From Wurfbainia villosa (taxonomy: Eukaryota > Streptophyta > Magnoliopsida > Zingiberales > Zingiberaceae), in contig CM045988.1 of assembly GCA_025175895.1 (NCBI GenBank), forward strand, positions 13,421,647 through 13,485,646: DNA of 64,000 bases, written 5' to 3'. The notes beneath the pieces are model-generated. The model saw nothing but the letters and a program-made list of their open reading frames with translations, did no database searches and was not told the DNA's origin. This document shows positions 32,357 through 44,507 of the stretch, piece after piece (position 1 is the first letter of the stretch; each line of letters starts with the position of its first letter). The translations under genes and the position numbers were made by a program.

Positions 32357-34598
32357 TGTTAAATACGAAAAAATTTAAAATATAAATTTATGGCACAAAA
32401 TTTAGGAAAAATATTCCTGGAAATTTTTCGGGATTTTTAGGAAATTTTCAGAATTTTTCAGGATTTAAACGGAGATCTTATGATATTATATATGGAAAGA
32501 GTCAACAGGCTTTTACAAGGCTTGTTTGGTTTATCTGGATTGAGGGGGTTAATAAATTTTATTAACCTAAGGTTTTAAATAGAAAACCTAAGTTTATTTT
32601 TTTCTATTTCTTTTTTTTTTCTTTTCCCCGCCGTAGCCCAACGCCTTTCCCTCTCGCAGAACTTAAGGCTTTCTCTCGCAACATCTTCTTCCTCTTCCTC
32701 CACAAAGAATGGACGCCTCTTCTTCCCGAGCCTTGGCGCCGATTTCGACAAGAGCTAACGCTGTCCTCCTCGCCTCGACCGCGCCGATGCCCGATGCCTG
32801 TGCCTCCTCGCCTCGAGCCTGGTGAGCCTCTTTTCTTCCTCCTTCGGGCCGCCTCTCACGGCAAGATCTCTTCCTCACGCAGCCGCCTCGGTCTTTCGGC
32901 GGTCGCCCTCCGAAGTACGCCGCAGCTTTCGCCGCCGCACGCGGTCCTCTGCGGGCTCGCCGACCACAACTGCGGCAACAGGATTGCGTTGACCTTCTCT
33001 TCACTAGACGATGACCAACGACCTCCTCAACGCACCCCTCTTTCTCTGCAAGCGCCGGTGCACACCTTCGCCATTGTGTCCGCGAGCACCGCCGTCCGAC
33101 ACGTCGTGCGCTCACCGTCCACAGCCGACGCCTCCTCCTCTGCCCTTCTGGCCGAGCATCGCCGGAGGTAGGTAAACATTGCTCTTCCTTGACCTTGGGA
33201 AGACCTATTCTCAGCTGTGATTTTTCGCCGTGTAACACATCGATCTGTGGATTAGGGTAGTGACTGGCGTTGGATTTTTCCGACGAACCGAGGAGATTAG
33301 GAGGTGGGTTCACTGCCGTGTGTCATCAGGAATAGGTATGCGCCAATTTTTCTTCTTATCTTCGGCGAGACCTAGTTGATAGCTATGAATCTCTGTGGTT
33401 GTGCATATTATTTGTTTATGCATTTTAGTTGGATTTACATGCTTTAGTATCATGCACCATCTTGCATGATTGCATGCTGGCTGGACGGGGTTCCTTTATA
33501 GTTGAGCCCGCAGCCAGTTACATGGCCTGCACATGCTGCCACTCATGGGTTAGTGGTACATTAGGAGGGTGTGTGCAGTTGCTCTGTCAGGCTCTGCTGG
33601 TCCGCTCATGGGTAGCGATGAGGCAGCATGGTAGCGGGCAGGGATCCCTCCTCTGGTCTATGACACCGGGAGATGAGAGCTTAGCTCCCCCACTCTGTTT
33701 GGGGCAGGAGGATAGGTGTACTCCGACAGTATCCTGTCCACTCAGTCACTCAGGAGTAGTGATGGCAAAGTGCACAGTTGTAATAGCCCTACCCACTCGG
33801 CTTCACCATCGCGTGTTAGGCGGTTGACTGGCATCAGGGGTGACCATGTCATTTGCACGACATGCATTTTGCATGGATAGCATTTGTATTGTGTTTACTG
33901 TATTTTTATTGCTGCCTTGGATGTTGCATATGATTGCCATGCATATAGGATACATATTTTTATATGGTTCGGCGACTTTATTTCATCTAGTATGGCACAT
34001 GCTCCTATATCAGGATAGGAGATTTAGGTAAGTACAATCCTTTTGTATTTCTTTCTTGCATACCCTATATATGAGACTGTACTAGCATGATTGTTATAGT
34101 TAGCTATATCTTACTTTGCATATCGACTATATCCGCTGAGTTCTTTGAACTTACCCCGTGATTTTATATTTATTTCAGGATGAAACTGCCAGGAGAGTCC
34201 AACTGCCAATCCCCTCTCGTCGAAATGGATTGGTTTTATTGGTCTTATGGTTTTGGTTTTTAACTAGATGAAGTGTGTAGGATTTGTGTTTGTTTTGGTT
34301 ATGTACTTGTGGAGGTTTGGAGATATTTGTTGTGTCCTTATGGACTATTTGATTGGTTTGGTTGTATATTCCTGCTCAGATGGCAGAAGCGGTAAGTCTA
34401 GATATAGTAGACTGTTGCTATTTACCTAAATTGATGGCCTGAGGCCAATTTATTATCTGCGTGTGTAGTTTTTGTTCCAGTCGTGTTGACCGATGTATAG
34501 TGGTTGTGTAGGCCTTGTATGCAAGTTCCATATTGTCACCCGTATAGGGGAGATGTTGTCGGATTTTCGTCTGGCGGGGACTCCCCCGGGACGTGATA
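32357..34598 (+). repeat. E12 5' LTR (2242 bp)
   Basis: It starts TGTTAAATACG and ends GGGACGTGATA, where the last dinucleotide is TA in place of CA. At 32640-33180 it holds a GC- and CpG-rich block right after a TTTAAATAG box and a T/C-rich stretch, repeated in the 3' LTR at 39890-40460. Long ORFs on both strands of this block are by-products of base composition. Confidence 0.9.
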
Positions 34599-34604
34599 AT
34601 TTAT

Positions 34605-34616
34605 TGGTATCAGAGC
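34605..34616 (+). promoter_or_regulatory. E12 primer-binding site (initiator Met-tRNA)
   Basis: TGGTATCAGAGC lies six bases after the LTR end. Confidence 0.93.
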
Positions 34617-37600
34617 GTAGGTTTCGAGTTCTTAGGGTCTTTGGGTTTTAGGAGTTTTCCACGTTTGGCAGGTTAACTGGGGTATTTTTGGATTGGTATA
34701 GATTTCCGATGATTTTTATGTTTCGGAAATTTGAGGTATTATTGACGAGGTCAATATGGGGGATTTGGCGGCAACAAGACATCTCCAGACAGCTAACAGG
34801 TGAATAAATTCTAGAAATTTTTTTTTCTAGATTTTGTGCATATTTATATTGGTTATATTGGTTATGCGGTGGTATCATGTTTTGTCTAGTATTGTTTTAA
34901 CCTTATCTGTTAGACTGTTAGATTTTTAGGTTGCTGGTTTATCGTTAGTATATGGTTATTAATTGTTATTACTGCTATACGTAGCTAGTTATCATTGTGA
35001 TATAAATGTTTAGATATTATTGGTAGATGTTTACCTCTTGCTATTTGGACTAGTATTAGGGTATATATAGGCATCTGATTCTTTATTTAGTATTGCCTTG
35101 ACTTTGTTCTAGCATGACCCTTTAGTTATACCCTAATTAATTTCAGTCATTGATCCCCGTTAGTATGACTATGCTGTCGTTTATTAGACAGCGTGTTATG
35201 TGATTATATGTTTATGTGTTTTTTTTCGATGGATACCATGATTTAGACCAGTAGAGATAGAATAACTTATATGAGGTTATTCTATAGGAGCGGATCTCAG
35301 GAATGAAACAACATTAGTAGAACCCTAGGTGTTGGAACCCTAGGTGTAATAACCCGGATATGCTTAATGATATATGATTATCCATTTACTATTTCAGTGA
35401 TATGGTGATCGGACTAGTAGAGTTCGTATGGTAAGGATGCGATTAATCCTTACTATATCTTCCATTCTTGGTTGAGAGAGAGTCTGCAGTAGAGTCTCTC
35501 TATAAGTAGGTGCTTTGTATATTTGTGGTCAATCATGCCTCCCAATCATGGTTGAGATGATCTACTGTAAGGTTATATTCTTGCGTTATTCGTTCGGAGT
35601 TGGTGATAATCGGATTCGTAGGACGTCTGTAGCTAGATAGCTACTTTACGTCTTAAGTACCCACGAGATATGTTTGTGGTAGCAAGTTGGGGCATGCATG
35701 ATTGAACTGGTAGGATGATATAATTTAGGCTTGACCCTCTTGCCGTGCTTGTTAGCAGAGGGTTGTCTTTATTGGCCTTGATAGGTGTTTCCTGTTAGGT
35801 GGGACGAAACCCTATGATTAATCGTCTCGACGTGTTTATGAGTGGACTGAACTTATGATTTTTATCGACTTTGATAATCGATCATGTTAGAAGGGTTGGA
35901 ACCCTAGACTTAACCATCTCGACTTATTTATTTATAAGTCGATGATTTTTACCGACTTTGGTAAACATTTCATATTAGAGGTGTTGAAACCCTCGCTTGA
36001 CCGCCTCAATGGGTTTAATGGTGGATCGATGATCTTTGTCGATGTTGATAGTCATTCTATGCTGGATGTATTGGATAACTCTAGGCTTAACAACCTAGGA
36101 TAATCGACTGCCCACGCGACCTATTAGTGGTAGTATGCTAGTGCGTGCAGTCGATAACTAGATATCTATATACTGCCTGTCTATCCACGAGTCCCATTCG
36201 TGGTAGCATGTAGTTGCACGTAGACAGTGCTATTGATTGTCGACTCACGAGTTCCGTTTGTGGTAGCTCATAGATAGTTCCCTTTGTATTACCTCAAGAG
36301 CCACGAGGCTTTGTCGTGGTATCTGGATGTGCACTGCTTGTTGCAGTGGTTATGTATGTTGCAGGTATATTTAGTATACTACTGATCAGGTTAGTTGCAG
36401 ACTGATATTGGTACTCTGAGGGTTGGGTTACTCTAGTTGTTTCCTTTAACTTCCATTATGTGCATTATAAGTATGCACTATTATCTATCCATCCACTAAG
36501 TGGTTGTACTTATCCCCTCCTCACTTATCCTCTAGGTTAACTGATGGAGGATGTATCCTGTTGACCTACTTTTGTGTCGCTCAGAGAGTTCCTTGCCGTG
36601 CTTGTCTCCCTGCATCGTCGGGATGCCGCTTTATTTACTTTATCGGTATTGCATTTTGTTATGCACTTTGGATTTTGTCGCAGTTTAATTTGGTGTCATA
36701 AAATTATTTTACTTTAATTGATATATGTTTAGTCGTGCATGCATGCAGTTAATAAAATATTTGTATTTCTATTATTATTTTGAGGTTTTTACCAAATCTG
36801 GTCCATGGATTTCGAAATATTGTCACTTAGGGGCTCCTTTGTCATTTGGATGACGGATATGCCCCCAGGACGTGACAATTTTATTGGTTTGTGGTTTTGG
36901 TTTGTGGGTTTTATGTTTCGAGGATTTTGTTTTCCTTGGATTTTTGGGAGTTCTCGTGTTTTGGGACCAGGCAAGCTGAAGGATTTCTCTGAGCTATAGG
37001 AAAAGTGTTGTCTTTAGTGGTTACTGTACTTTAGTGGTTAGGAAGAGTATTGACTTAGTGAAATTGCCCCTACTCATGGTCGGGGACGAGGTCGAGGATG
37101 TAGTGACCTTGCGGAACCTAACGATGATTTCATAGGTACGGACTCTTTAGAGGTACCGACTGATGTCGAATTAGGAAGCTAGGGATTTGGCCTACTAGCC
37201 ACCAATTTGAAGGACAAAGAGTAAACCCTCAGAGAATATCAGTCCCTACTATTAGTGATTTGGTTATGGATAAGGCGTGTATACCTACACTGGTCAAGAC
37301 AAGAAAGATCGTTTTACCTTATTATAGGAGGTGTTGGATGGGATATTTATTTGTCCCAGAATTTCTTCCAGAGAAGATCCGGAACTCTTTGTTAAAAGAG
37401 AGATGGACCTTTGAGGTTATGCATCGATTATTGATAATAGAATACGGTAGTTGTAGAAGGAAATGAATATTCTTCATTGTGGATAGAGGATCTATTTAGA
37501 TCAGCTATAGAACACCTGTGTATACTCTAGGATTGATTTATGACTGGCTTGTTGATATTGTAGTGACATAGTGTCATACAATTATCATTGTCGTTGTGAT

Positions 37601-38449
37601 GATTGTTATATCATCAGTCTAGAGTAAAGAGAATACAAGTGTATAGCGACGACAATTTCATACGTGGTATGAATTGTATGAGCTTATGATTATCTTATTA
37701 GATTTATTGACGACTTAGTCGTCTAGGGATTTGGGAAGTCGTGTGTTCTGGACATGATTGGATCAGTTGTGGTCGTTGGAGTTGCGTAACTTGGCCACTG
37801 TTGATGGTGGTAGTTGGAGTTGCGCACTCGGCCACCGTAGATGGTGGTTTTTTTTTTCTGGTATTGATTTGATTATTACCATAGATATGGATAGGATGCT
37901 CTAGCGGTATTACATCGCTGACTGGTTGGACCAGGAAGGTGAAGGAATTTACTTGGTATGAAGCTTGTGAAACTAGTTTCAGGGCTCAGACGATGGTTGG
38001 CTTTTGCATCAGTGTTAGTTAATCATGTTGGTGTGGAAGGAAGGGTAGTGTACATGGATGCATCATTTCGAGGACCGGAGCGATTCTGATGCTATAGAAT
38101 AAGACGTATCCTAAACTTACGACAGTTAAAAACTGCGAGATAAGTCATATATATGACGTGGACTTCGTAGTGATTATGTTGTATTATCGAGGTGAGGAGC
38201 AGTAATGCTCATGGGATTTTGGCTAGCTACTGGATAGCTACTATAGAGTAGCTGGAACACGAACGGTTGTAACAAGGAAGTTTGGTAGCGATAGCCTTCC
38301 ATGCACTCACAGAGTGTGTGGTGGAGTGGATTTTGGACTGTAGATGGACTTCTCTTGTAAAAGATAATTTCCAATCTCTGACTCCGAGGAGGATAGTGGT
38401 TTCCGGAGTTGCATTAGTTTAAAGAAGAGATGTTTCAGGAAATTTCAAT
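34617..38449 (+). other. E12 interior without recognisable gag, protease or reverse transcriptase
   Basis: Over 3.8 kb I find no open frame with retroelement motifs. A stretch at 36780-36900 ends ccaggacgtgacaa, like an LTR end, followed by ttttattggttt in place of a primer site. The piece catggtcggggacgaggtcg near 37077 may be a relic of the Gly/Arg-rich gag N-terminus. Blocks with diverged repeats of cacgag/tcgtggtagc words fill 35600-36320. Either decay is extreme or this was never the standard interior. Confidence 0.6.
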
Positions 38450-39530
38450 TCCGAAATGGAAGTGGAAGCATATTATTATGGATTTTGTGGTGGGTTTGCC
38501 TAGGACACATCAAGGCCATGATGCAATTTGGGTAGTCGTTGATCGACTAACCAAATTTGCGCACTTCTTAGCGATTCGGAAGAACAACTCTTTGGACGTG
38601 TGATAGACCTATATTGTCGAGATATCATCAGATTGCATGGTGTTCCTTTGAGCATTATATCAAATAGAGATCCTCGGTGCACGTCCCGGTTTTGGCGGAG
38701 TCTGCAGCAGGCCTTAGGCATGCAGTTTCATTTTTGTACTACATTCCATCCACAGACAGATGGACAGTCTGAGTGGACCATTCAAACATTAGAGGACTTG
38801 CTGAGGTCCTGTGTTATGGATTTCGGGGGAAATTAGGAGGACCACTTGCCATTAGTGGAATTCACCTACAGTAACAGCCATCATTCGGCTATCCAAATGG
38901 CACCGTTTGAAGCATTGTATGCTAGACAGTGTTGTACACCCACCCTCTAGGAGGAGGTTGGGAAGGCCAGTTGTTAGGACCCTAGACAGCTCAGCATGAG
39001 GCAGAGTTGGTCCGTACTATTAGACGAAGGATGACAGAGGCGCACGATCGTCAGAAGAGTTATGCCGATCGGAGATAGAGACCTCTGGAGTTCTCTATTG
39101 GTGACCAGGTATTCCTGTGAGTCTCACCCATGAACAGGGTGAAGAGATTTGACCTCAGTGGTAAGTTAGCTCCAAGGTACATTGGGCCTTTCGAGATTTT
39201 TGAGAGGATCAGAGTAGTCGCTTACCGACTAGCGCTACCACCGTCTTTGGCCGGTATCCATGATGTGTTTCATCTGTCCATGCTAAGGAAGTATGTGCTA
39301 GACTCTACACATATTCTATCAGATGTGTCAGGTTCCATTTAACCTGATGCTACTTACGCAGAGGTTCCGGTACGGATTTTGGATCACAAGGAACGACAGT
39401 TGCGAAACAAGATTATGCGACTTGTCAAGATCGGGTGGAGTCACCACACTAATGAGGAGGCTACTTGGGAGCTTGAGGAAAAGATTCAAGCTTAATACCC
39501 CCACCTTTTTACTTAAGGTACGTGAGATAT
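38450..39530 (+). pseudogene. E12 integrase and C-terminal remnant
   Basis: Integrase motifs typical of Gypsy chromoviruses are readable across frames: IPKWKWKHIIMDF, FVVGLPRTHQGHDAIWVVVD and RLTKFAHFLAI. A frame from 38600 to 38836 gives IIRLHGVPLSII, TTFHPQTDGQSEWTIQTL and a stop; after it LPLVEFTYSNSHHSAIQMAP can be read. In the second catalytic motif SDRD has become SNRD. A tail with KLAPRYIGPFEIFERI and HDVFHLSMLRKYV (39160-39290) is the usual C-terminal domain. It is full of stops and inactive. A chromodomain remnant may follow near 39350-39490. Confidence 0.88.
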
Positions 39531-39597
39531 ATTTTCAGTACTTGTGGTATCTCTTACTCATTATGCATCTGAGTAGGAAATTTAGGGACCAAATTTT

Positions 39598-39613
39598 AAT
39601 TAGTGGGGGAGAA
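39598..39613 (+). promoter_or_regulatory. E12 polypurine tract
   Basis: AATTAGTGGGGGAGAA lies directly before the 3' LTR. Confidence 0.85.
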
Positions 39614-41062
39614 TGTTAAATACGGAAAACTTTAAAATATAAATTTATGGCCCAAAATTTAGAAAAAATATTCCTGGAAATTTTTCGGGATTTTTAGGAA
39701 TTTTTCAGAAATTTTCTGGATTTAAACGGAGATCTTATGATACTATATATGGAAAGAGTCAACAAGCTTTTACAAGGCCTGTTTGGTTTATCTGGATTGA
39801 GGGGGTTAATAAATTTTATTAACCTAAGGTTTTAAATAGAAAACCTAAGTTTATTTTTTTTCTATTTCTATTTTTTTTCTTTTCCCCGTCGCAACCCAAC
39901 ACCTTTCCCTCTCGTGACTTGCGGTTTCTCCCTCGCGAACATCTTCATCCCTCTTCCTCCACAGCAGCCGACGCCCTTCTTTCTGAGCCTTGTGGTCACC
40001 GATTTCTCTGCAGCAGCCGGCGCCGTCCTCCTCGCCTCTGACCGTCGCTTTTCTAGTGCCTAGGCTGCGGGCCCCTCGCCTCTGAGCCGCCGCAAGCCTC
40101 TTTTCTTCTTCCCTCCGTGACCGCCTCTCCGTCGACGTCTCTTCCTCGCATCTGCAGTCACCCGAGTCTTTCAGTCGGTCATCCCTCCGCAAGTGCGGCC
40201 GCAGCGCCTTTCCGTCGTCACCCCGATGATCCTCTACGGGCTCACCGACCACAGTCGCGGCAACACGATCGCGCCGACCTCCTCTGCCCTAGACGACGAC
40301 CGACAGCCTCCTCGATGCACCCCTCTTTCTTCGCAAGCGCCGACGCACGCCTTCGTCGTTGTGTCCGCGAGCACCACCGTCCGACGTGTCGTGCGCTCGC
40401 CGTCCACAGCCGACGCCTCCTACTCTGCCTTTTGGCCGAGCATCGTCGGAGGTAGGTAAACACTGCTCTTCCTTGACCTTGGGAAGACCTATTCTCAGCT
40501 GTGATTTTTCGCCGTGTAACACATCGATCTGTGGATTAGGGTAGTGACTAGCGTTGGATTTTTTCGACGAACCGAGGAGATTAGGAGGTGGGTTCACTGC
40601 CGTGTGTCATCAGGAATAGGTATGCGCCAATTTTTATTCTTATCTTGGCCGAGACCTAGTTGATAGCTATGAATCTATGTGGTTGTGCATATTATTCGAT
40701 TATGCATTTTAGTTGGATTTACATGCTTTAGTATCATGCAGCATCTTGCATGATTGCATGTTGGCTTGACGGAGTTCCTTTATAGTTGAGCCCGCAGCCA
40801 GTTACATGGCCTGCACACGCTTCCACTCATGGGTTAGTGGTACATCAGGAGGGTGTGTGCAATTGCTCTGTCAGGCTCCGCTGGTCTGCTCATGGGTAGC
40901 GATGAGGCAGCGTGGTAGCGGGAAGGGATCCCTCCTATGGTCTATGACACCGGGAGATGAGAACTTAGCTCCCCCACTCTGTTTGGGGCAGGAGGATAAG
41001 TGTACTCCGACAGCATCCTGTCCACTCGGTCACTCAGGAGCAGTGATGGCAGAGTGCACAGT
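39614..41062 (+). repeat. E12 3' LTR, first 1449 bp, cut by E13
   Basis: It matches the 5' LTR from TGTTAAATACG up to gtgcacagt, where E13 begins with TGTAACACCCC. The remaining ~820 bp, ending near ...GGACGTGACA, are not in the window. Confidence 0.9.
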
Positions 41063-41340
41063 TGTAACACCCCAAAATTTTTCTCCAAATTTTTTGTATA
41101 GAATTTAATTTCATGTCTAGTAGATTATATATGGAATCCTGGAAAATGATGATAAAAGAATAAAAGTGGAGAGGTGAGGTTTGAACCTTAAACCTCTTGG
41201 TGAGAGTTAACTTTTACCATGCATGTGATGACCAAGTGCTCAGCAGTAGCTTACTGTTGGAGAAAGAGGAGAAATGTTAGATGAGTGTGAGGAGGGTAAA
41301 TGAAGAGGCATGAAAAGAGAAGAGACACTTCTCTTCCTCC

Positions 41341-41350
41341 CTTTATAAAG
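41341..41350 (+). promoter_or_regulatory. TATA box of E13 5' LTR
   Basis: CTTTATAAAG lies in a T/C-rich stretch. The same box is at 58576-58585 in the 3' LTR. Confidence 0.6.
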
Positions 41351-41691
41351 AAGAGAGAAGGTTCCACTTGACCACTTCTTCTTCCTTCTTCCTCCTTCCA
41401 CCGAAACCCTAAGGCTCCTTCTTTGAGTTTCGGCCAAAGCCAACTAGGGTTCCACCCTAGTGAGTTAAGCAAAGAGAAGGGTTCATCTAAGGGGCTAATC
41501 TCTATCTAAGGGTCAAGAGCACCAAGAAGGGTTCTAGGGCAAGATTATTATTTTAATCTCCTCTCCAATCAAGGTCTCTCTCTTATTAAGGGGTAACCAA
41601 ATTATAAGTGGTAAGATTCCCTCACCTGCAGTATATTTGCTCTTGTAGGACATGATATATGAAAGAAATGTGATGCTTTATCCCATGCAAG

Positions 41692-42187
41692 TTTCGGCCA
41701 ACTAGGGTTTTAGGGCTAGGGTTGCATGAAAACACCCCTTATGAAATTATGATATATTGTATGCCTTCATGTATGAATTTTATGTGACAAAAATAAGATT
41801 TTGGTGCCCCTAATGTTTCGGCCAACTAGGGTTTTAGGGCTAGGGTTGCATGAAAACACCCCTTATGAAATTATGATATGGTGTATGCCTTCATGTATGA
41901 ATTTTATGTGACAAAAATAAGATTTTGGTGCCGCTAATGTTTCGGCCAACTAGGGTTTTAGGGCTAGGGTTGCATGAAAACACTCCTTATAAAATTATGA
42001 TATGTTGTATGCCTTCATGTATGAATTTTATGTGACAAAAATAAAATTTTGGTGCCCCTTATGTTTCGGCCAACTAGGGTTTTAGGGCTAGGGTTGCATG
42101 AAAACACTCCTTATGAAATTATGATATGTTGTATGCCTTCATGTATGAATTTTATGTGACAAAAAAAATGTGTATGAACCCCTCCCT
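41692..42187. repeat. Four tandem 124-bp repeats in E13 LTR
   Basis: Units start with tttcggccaactagggtttt at 41692, 41816, 41940 and 42064. The same array is in the 3' LTR at about 58927-59422. Confidence 0.93.
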
Positions 42188-42289
42188 AGTGATTTCGGCC
42201 ACTTAGGGTACCTAAGCTAGGGTTAAGATTATGTGCTCAAATTGGTGTACAAGAATTCCCTTAGAATTCATGATATGTTGCATGATTGT

Positions 42290-42735
42290 ATGTATGCCGA
42301 GGTGATGAACATGTTTATGATTTATTATGCCATGAAATATGCCTATGTGATGAACATGTTTATGATTTAATATGCCATGAATTATGCCTATGTGATGAAC
42401 ATGTTTATGATTTAATATGCCATGAATTATGTCTATGTGATGAACATGTTTATGATTTAATATACCATGAAATATGCCTATGTGATGAACATGTTTATGA
42501 TTTAATATGCCATGAATTATGCCTATGTGATGAACATGTTTATGATTTAATATGCCATGAATTATGCCTATGTGATGAACATGTTTATGATTTAATATGC
42601 CATGACATATGCCTATGTGATGAACATGTTTATGATTTAATATGCCATGAATTATGCCTATGTGATGAACATGTTTATGATTTAATATGCCATAAAATAT
42701 GCCTATGTGATGAACATGTTTATGCTTTAAGACCC
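42290..42735. repeat. Ten tandem 45-bp repeats in E13 5' LTR
   Basis: The unit tatgatttaatatgccatga plus 25 bp repeats with few changes. Because 45 is a multiple of three, one frame stays open and would give CDEHVYDLICHELCL ten times. Units ending HELCL and HEICL alternate in part, pointing to unequal exchange of larger blocks. Confidence 0.93.
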
Positions 42736-44164
42736 CTTTAGGGTATTCTTATGTTATGAATGCATATATGCTATGAAATGTCTAAGAAGATGCTTCCCCT
42801 TTTTATGTTGGGATTAAGAGCTCTCTTTATGATAAGATAAGACGGAGATGCTTCCCTTTTTATGTTAGAGGATTAAGAGCATTCTTTATGATATGATAAG
42901 AAAGAAAAGAAAGAAAATTAAGTATTTTACTTTGTAAGAGGTTAAGTACCCGACCCGTTAGGTGGTCGTTAATCAAATCCAAGGGACATAAGAAGATGTA
43001 AGAGGTCTTGCCCTGGTAAGACGTAAGAGGTCTTGCTCTAGTAGGTCTGGTGGCTATCTACCCCAGCCTATTAGGGAACGCGCTTTATGTGGTACTTAGC
43101 CTGGGGCCCCCCCTTCATGTTATGATTATGTTGAAGTATCTATATGTATATGTTTTTAAAAGAAAGGACTTGTATGAAACTATGAATGCTTATGTTCAAA
43201 TTTAAAGAATGCTTACGATTATGTCCTTTATGCATGTTTAGGATTGATGATGTCATGAATGCTTATGTTCAAATTTAAAGAATGCTTACGATTATGTCCT
43301 TTATGCATGTTTAGGATTGATGATGTCATGAATGCTTATGTTTAAATTATGCAATGCATAGTTTTAATTATGTTTAGCATGCTTATGTAAATTTTATGCC
43401 ATGCTTATGTTTCATTACGTTAGTATGTTGATGTTTAATGTTGTTATGCAGTACTTAAGTTATTTAGGCTAGTATGCTCGTGTTTTCTAATTATTTGATG
43501 TAATTTGTGGCTTTTGTGAGTAGACAAGAATCTTACTAAGCTATATGCTTATAGTTTATGTTGTCCATATACTGCAGATAAAGGAAACATGAACTAGAGG
43601 AAGTAGCAGGAGGGGCAAAGTGTGTGTGATAGTGGCATGGTGGAAAAAGACCCTATTACTCTCTGCTTTTATTTATATGCTCAATGAACAACTTAAGACA
43701 TTTGCTTCCGCTTTTATGACTTGTGATTTATTAGTACCATGTTGGATGTTGCTTAGTTATGTTATTGTTCACCTTACTTATGAAAGTTTGATATGTTAGA
43801 ACTCATGAATGGATCGTGTTAATAATAAGTTACATTCTCTAATCTTTATGTTATGCATGTTATAAATGGGATACGATATGGTAACATGCTAATTATGATT
43901 ATGATATGTGATGCATGTTCTGAAAGAAGTTATGATATGTTAACATGCTAATTATGATTATGATATGTGATGCACGTTATAAAGAAGATATGATAGGTTA
44001 ACATGCTAATTAGGTCTATGATATGTGATGCATGTTATAAAAGAAGATTTATGTCATGATAACATGTTTGATTATGTAGATTGTGAAATGATCCATATAT
44101 GTTATGTTATAAAAAAAAAAAAGTAGTGCCGCCCTGAGATCAGATAAGGGCGGGCGTTATAGGT

Positions 44165-44176
44165 TGGTATCAGAGC
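44165..44176 (+). promoter_or_regulatory. E13 primer-binding site (initiator Met-tRNA)
   Basis: TGGTATCAGAGC lies three bases after the LTR end. Confidence 0.93.
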
Positions 44177-44507
44177 GGGTTCACCTTTCTACTATCACAT
44201 ATCAAGCCTCCATCCTGTTGTTTCTAAGTAAGTAACTTTATGCATACCTAAATTTCTTTTATAATGAAGAATGTCTTCTATCTAGATAGAAATAATACCT
44301 CATCATGTTTTAGTAGAATGGAATCATACTTGTGACTTAGATAGTAATGATACCTTACCATGCTTTATATGATGGAAACATGTTTCTAACCTAGAAATAC
44401 AACTAGAAAGGATACCTTACCTTGTTTATGATAAGGAATGTTTAGATGCATGTATATGAGTAGAAATTATAATAATACCTTAATTATTTATTTATCACTT
44501 AGATAAC
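44177..44507 (+). other. E13 leader
   Basis: 331 bp between the primer site and the gag start, AT-rich, with repeated ataccttaccatg-like words. No gene is seen. Confidence 0.7.

Larger units (their letters stand above)
32357..41062 (+). mobile_element. E12: decayed Tekay-like Gypsy element
   Basis: It has two direct LTRs (32357-34598 and 39614-41062), an initiator Met-tRNA primer site and a polypurine tract in correct order. The interior is only 5.0 kb, and just part of the integrase is recognisable. The 3' LTR is cut by E13. The left flank is aaaag (32352-32356). The two LTRs differ at roughly 5% of sites over their first 200 bp by eye, so the element is moderately old. Confidence 0.9.
41063..44161 (+). 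repeat. E13 5' LTR (3099 bp)
   Basis: It starts TGTAACACCCC and ends GGGCGTTATA (TA for the usual CA). It contains a TATA box, four 124-bp repeats, ten 45-bp repeats, a 73-bp duplication at 43184-43340 and three or four copies of a ~60-bp unit at 43868-44050. Confidence 0.92.

Noticed and set aside
32663..33313. 216-codon minus-strand ORF and other long ORFs in the GC-rich LTR block (also 39851-40597)
   Set aside because: Arg/Ala/Gly-rich translation on both strands without motifs, caused by high GC. The block is LTR sequence present twice.
42286..42741. Repetitive 151-codon ORF (and its twin at 59521-59976) as a real protein gene
   Set aside because: It is fully explained by a 45-bp tandem array in an LTR; the unit is a multiple of three and has no stop. 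No start context or relative is known.
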